Position numbers and translations under genes: made by a program
DNA from: Candidatus Altimarinota bacterium
Lineage (GTDB): Bacteria > Patescibacteriota > Gracilibacteria > UBA4473
NCBI GenBank assembly: GCA_018401175.1
Contig: JAGYLK010000001.1
Span: 1-6,103, forward strand
DNA: 6,103 nucleotides
Direction: 5' to 3'
In this document: positions 5,468 through 6,103 of the stretch, piece by piece
Layout: every line of letters begins with the position of its first letter
Numbering within the stretch: position 1 is the stretch's first letter
The notes under the pieces: model-generated
What the model was told of the DNA's origin: nothing
Database searches by the model: none
What the model saw: the letters and a program-made list of their open reading frames with translations, nothing else

Positions 5468-6103
5468 TCAAAACAACGATATCTTCTCTTCCTCTTTTGA
5501 AAGAGGTTGTATGCTGAGTTTTTCGCATATTTTTTCCTCATCCCACACTTCAATCTGAAGTTCTTCGGCTTTTTTTAATTTTGATCCGGCCTTTTCTCCC
5601 GCGAGAAGGACATCGCAGTTCCCTGAAATGGCTGATAAGATTTTTCCACCATTGTCAGTAATAATTTTTTTGAGTTCATCACGACTGAAGTTTGTGAAAC
5701 CTCCAGTGATCACAAATTTTGTTCCATTAAGTTTTCCATTATTCGTTTCTTTCTTCCAGAGAAGTGTTATTCCGGCATTTGAAAAGTCATTGATGAGGAC
5801 TTTTGTGCGATCAGAATGCAGCCAATCGTACAGCTTATTCGCTACTTTTTCTCCGACGCCATCTACATTTTGCAATTCTTCAAGTGATACCGTTTTGGCG
5901 GTTTCGAACCATTCTTGGAGCGGGAGATCTCCAAATTTATGTTGAAAAAAGGCGGCAATCATTTTTGCATTTTCACTTCCAATCAGACGAACACCGAGTC
6001 CGGCGAGAATCGCAGACAGTTGCAATTCTTTTTTGGCTTCCAACGAGAGGAGCAGGTTTTCTACTTTTTTAAATTTGAATCCCGGAAGCTGGATCAAATC
6101 GAA
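5468..6103 (-). CDS. ligA: NAD+-dependent DNA ligase LigA, C-terminal part, cut by window edge
   Basis: LigA seals nicks in duplex DNA using NAD+ during replication and repair. The frame is open to the right edge, so the adenylation, OB and zinc-finger regions lie outside; 211 residues are seen. They begin with the FDLIQLPGFKFKKVENLL segment typical of the start of the helix-hairpin-helix (HhH) domain, then LGVRLIGSENAKMIA (an HhH motif) and LQNVDGVGEKVANKLYDWL (another HhH motif). A BRCT domain follows (about 5510-5737): KFVITGGF, SRDELKKII, NGGK and CDVLLAGEKAGSKLKKAEEL match the LigA BRCT pattern, with TGGF in place of the usual TGTL. A short acidic/lysine tail after the BRCT ends at a TGA. 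The ATG-like initiation inside this stretch is not the true start. It converges with the hypothetical plus-strand gene across 3 bases. Confidence 0.96.
   Translation of the reverse strand, partial: FDLIQLPGFKFKKVENLLLSLEAKKELQLSAILAGLGVRLIGSENAKMIAAFFQHKFGDLPLQEWFETAKTVSLEELQNVDGVGEKVANKLYDWLHSDRTKVLINDFSNAGITLLWKKETNNGKLNGTKFVITGGFTNFSRDELKKIITDNGGKILSAISGNCDVLLAGEKAGSKLKKAEELQIEVWDEEKICEKLSIQPLSKEEEKISLF
5491..5506. repeat. Perfect 16-base palindrome in the ligA 3' end, possible terminator stem for the plus-strand gene
   Basis: CCTCTTTTGAAAGAGG (5491-5506) is an inverted repeat beginning 26 bases after the stop of the plus-strand gene and lying in the last codons of ligA. Read on the plus strand it could fold into a 6-bp stem with a four-base loop. 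T-rich stretches occur further on (from about 5517) but not directly behind the stem. It is the best placed candidate for ending the plus-strand transcript, though weak. Confidence 0.35.

Noticed and set aside
5266..5553. Minus-strand open frame of 95 codons across the ligA/hypothetical junction
   Set aside because: It overlaps the ligA end in another frame and the hypothetical gene in antisense; its product is low-complexity with no recognisable pattern.
1..6103. CRISPR array, tRNA/rRNA gene, insertion sequence or prophage
   Set aside because: No regularly spaced repeats, cloverleaf or rRNA-like stretches, transposase motifs or terminal inverted repeats were seen on either strand.

Overview
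This window looks like ordinary bacterial chromosome of moderate, AT-leaning composition, with one striking gene. No tRNA, rRNA, CRISPR array or transposase is visible. The housekeeping genes, in transcription order on the minus strand, are the 3' end of ligA (NAD+-dependent DNA ligase), then secD and secF (Sec translocase accessory subunits), a class I/II aminotransferase, and the 5' part of ung (uracil-DNA glycosylase). One unrecognised gene lies on the plus strand between ligA and secD. The compact spacing, divergent family members and short coiled-coil hypothetical would fit a Patescibacteria/CPR-like lineage, but this is a low-confidence inference. TGA appears to act as a stop (it ends secD and ligA), which argues against the TGA=Gly code of Gracilibacteria and Absconditabacteria.

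Layout: bases 1-413 hold the N-terminal 137 residues of Ung, cut by the left edge. Bases 465-1733 hold a complete 422-residue PLP aminotransferase. A strong hairpin with a U-tract (1745-1774) separates it from secF (1791-2705). SecF overlaps secD (2702-4804) by an ATGA stop/start junction. Bases 4805-4948 are a divergent intergenic region with candidate promoters in both directions. Bases 4949-5464 encode a 171-residue charged, probably coiled-coil protein of unknown function. Its stop lies 3 bases from the ligA stop (5468-6103, minus, cut by the right edge), so the two genes converge.

The main discovery candidate is SecD. An insertion of roughly 240 residues in its large extracytoplasmic P1 region contains a well-preserved parvulin (PpiC-type) peptidyl-prolyl isomerase domain. 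Its two signature histidines and the Met/Phe proline-pocket residues are in place. This would tether a foldase to the translocon exit, a job normally done by separate proteins such as PrsA, SurA or PpiD. Secondary points are an extra loop next to the Ung catalytic motif, a Cys pair in the SecD P1 region, a hairpin immediately before the aminotransferase start, and a hairpin-rich convergent 3' junction.
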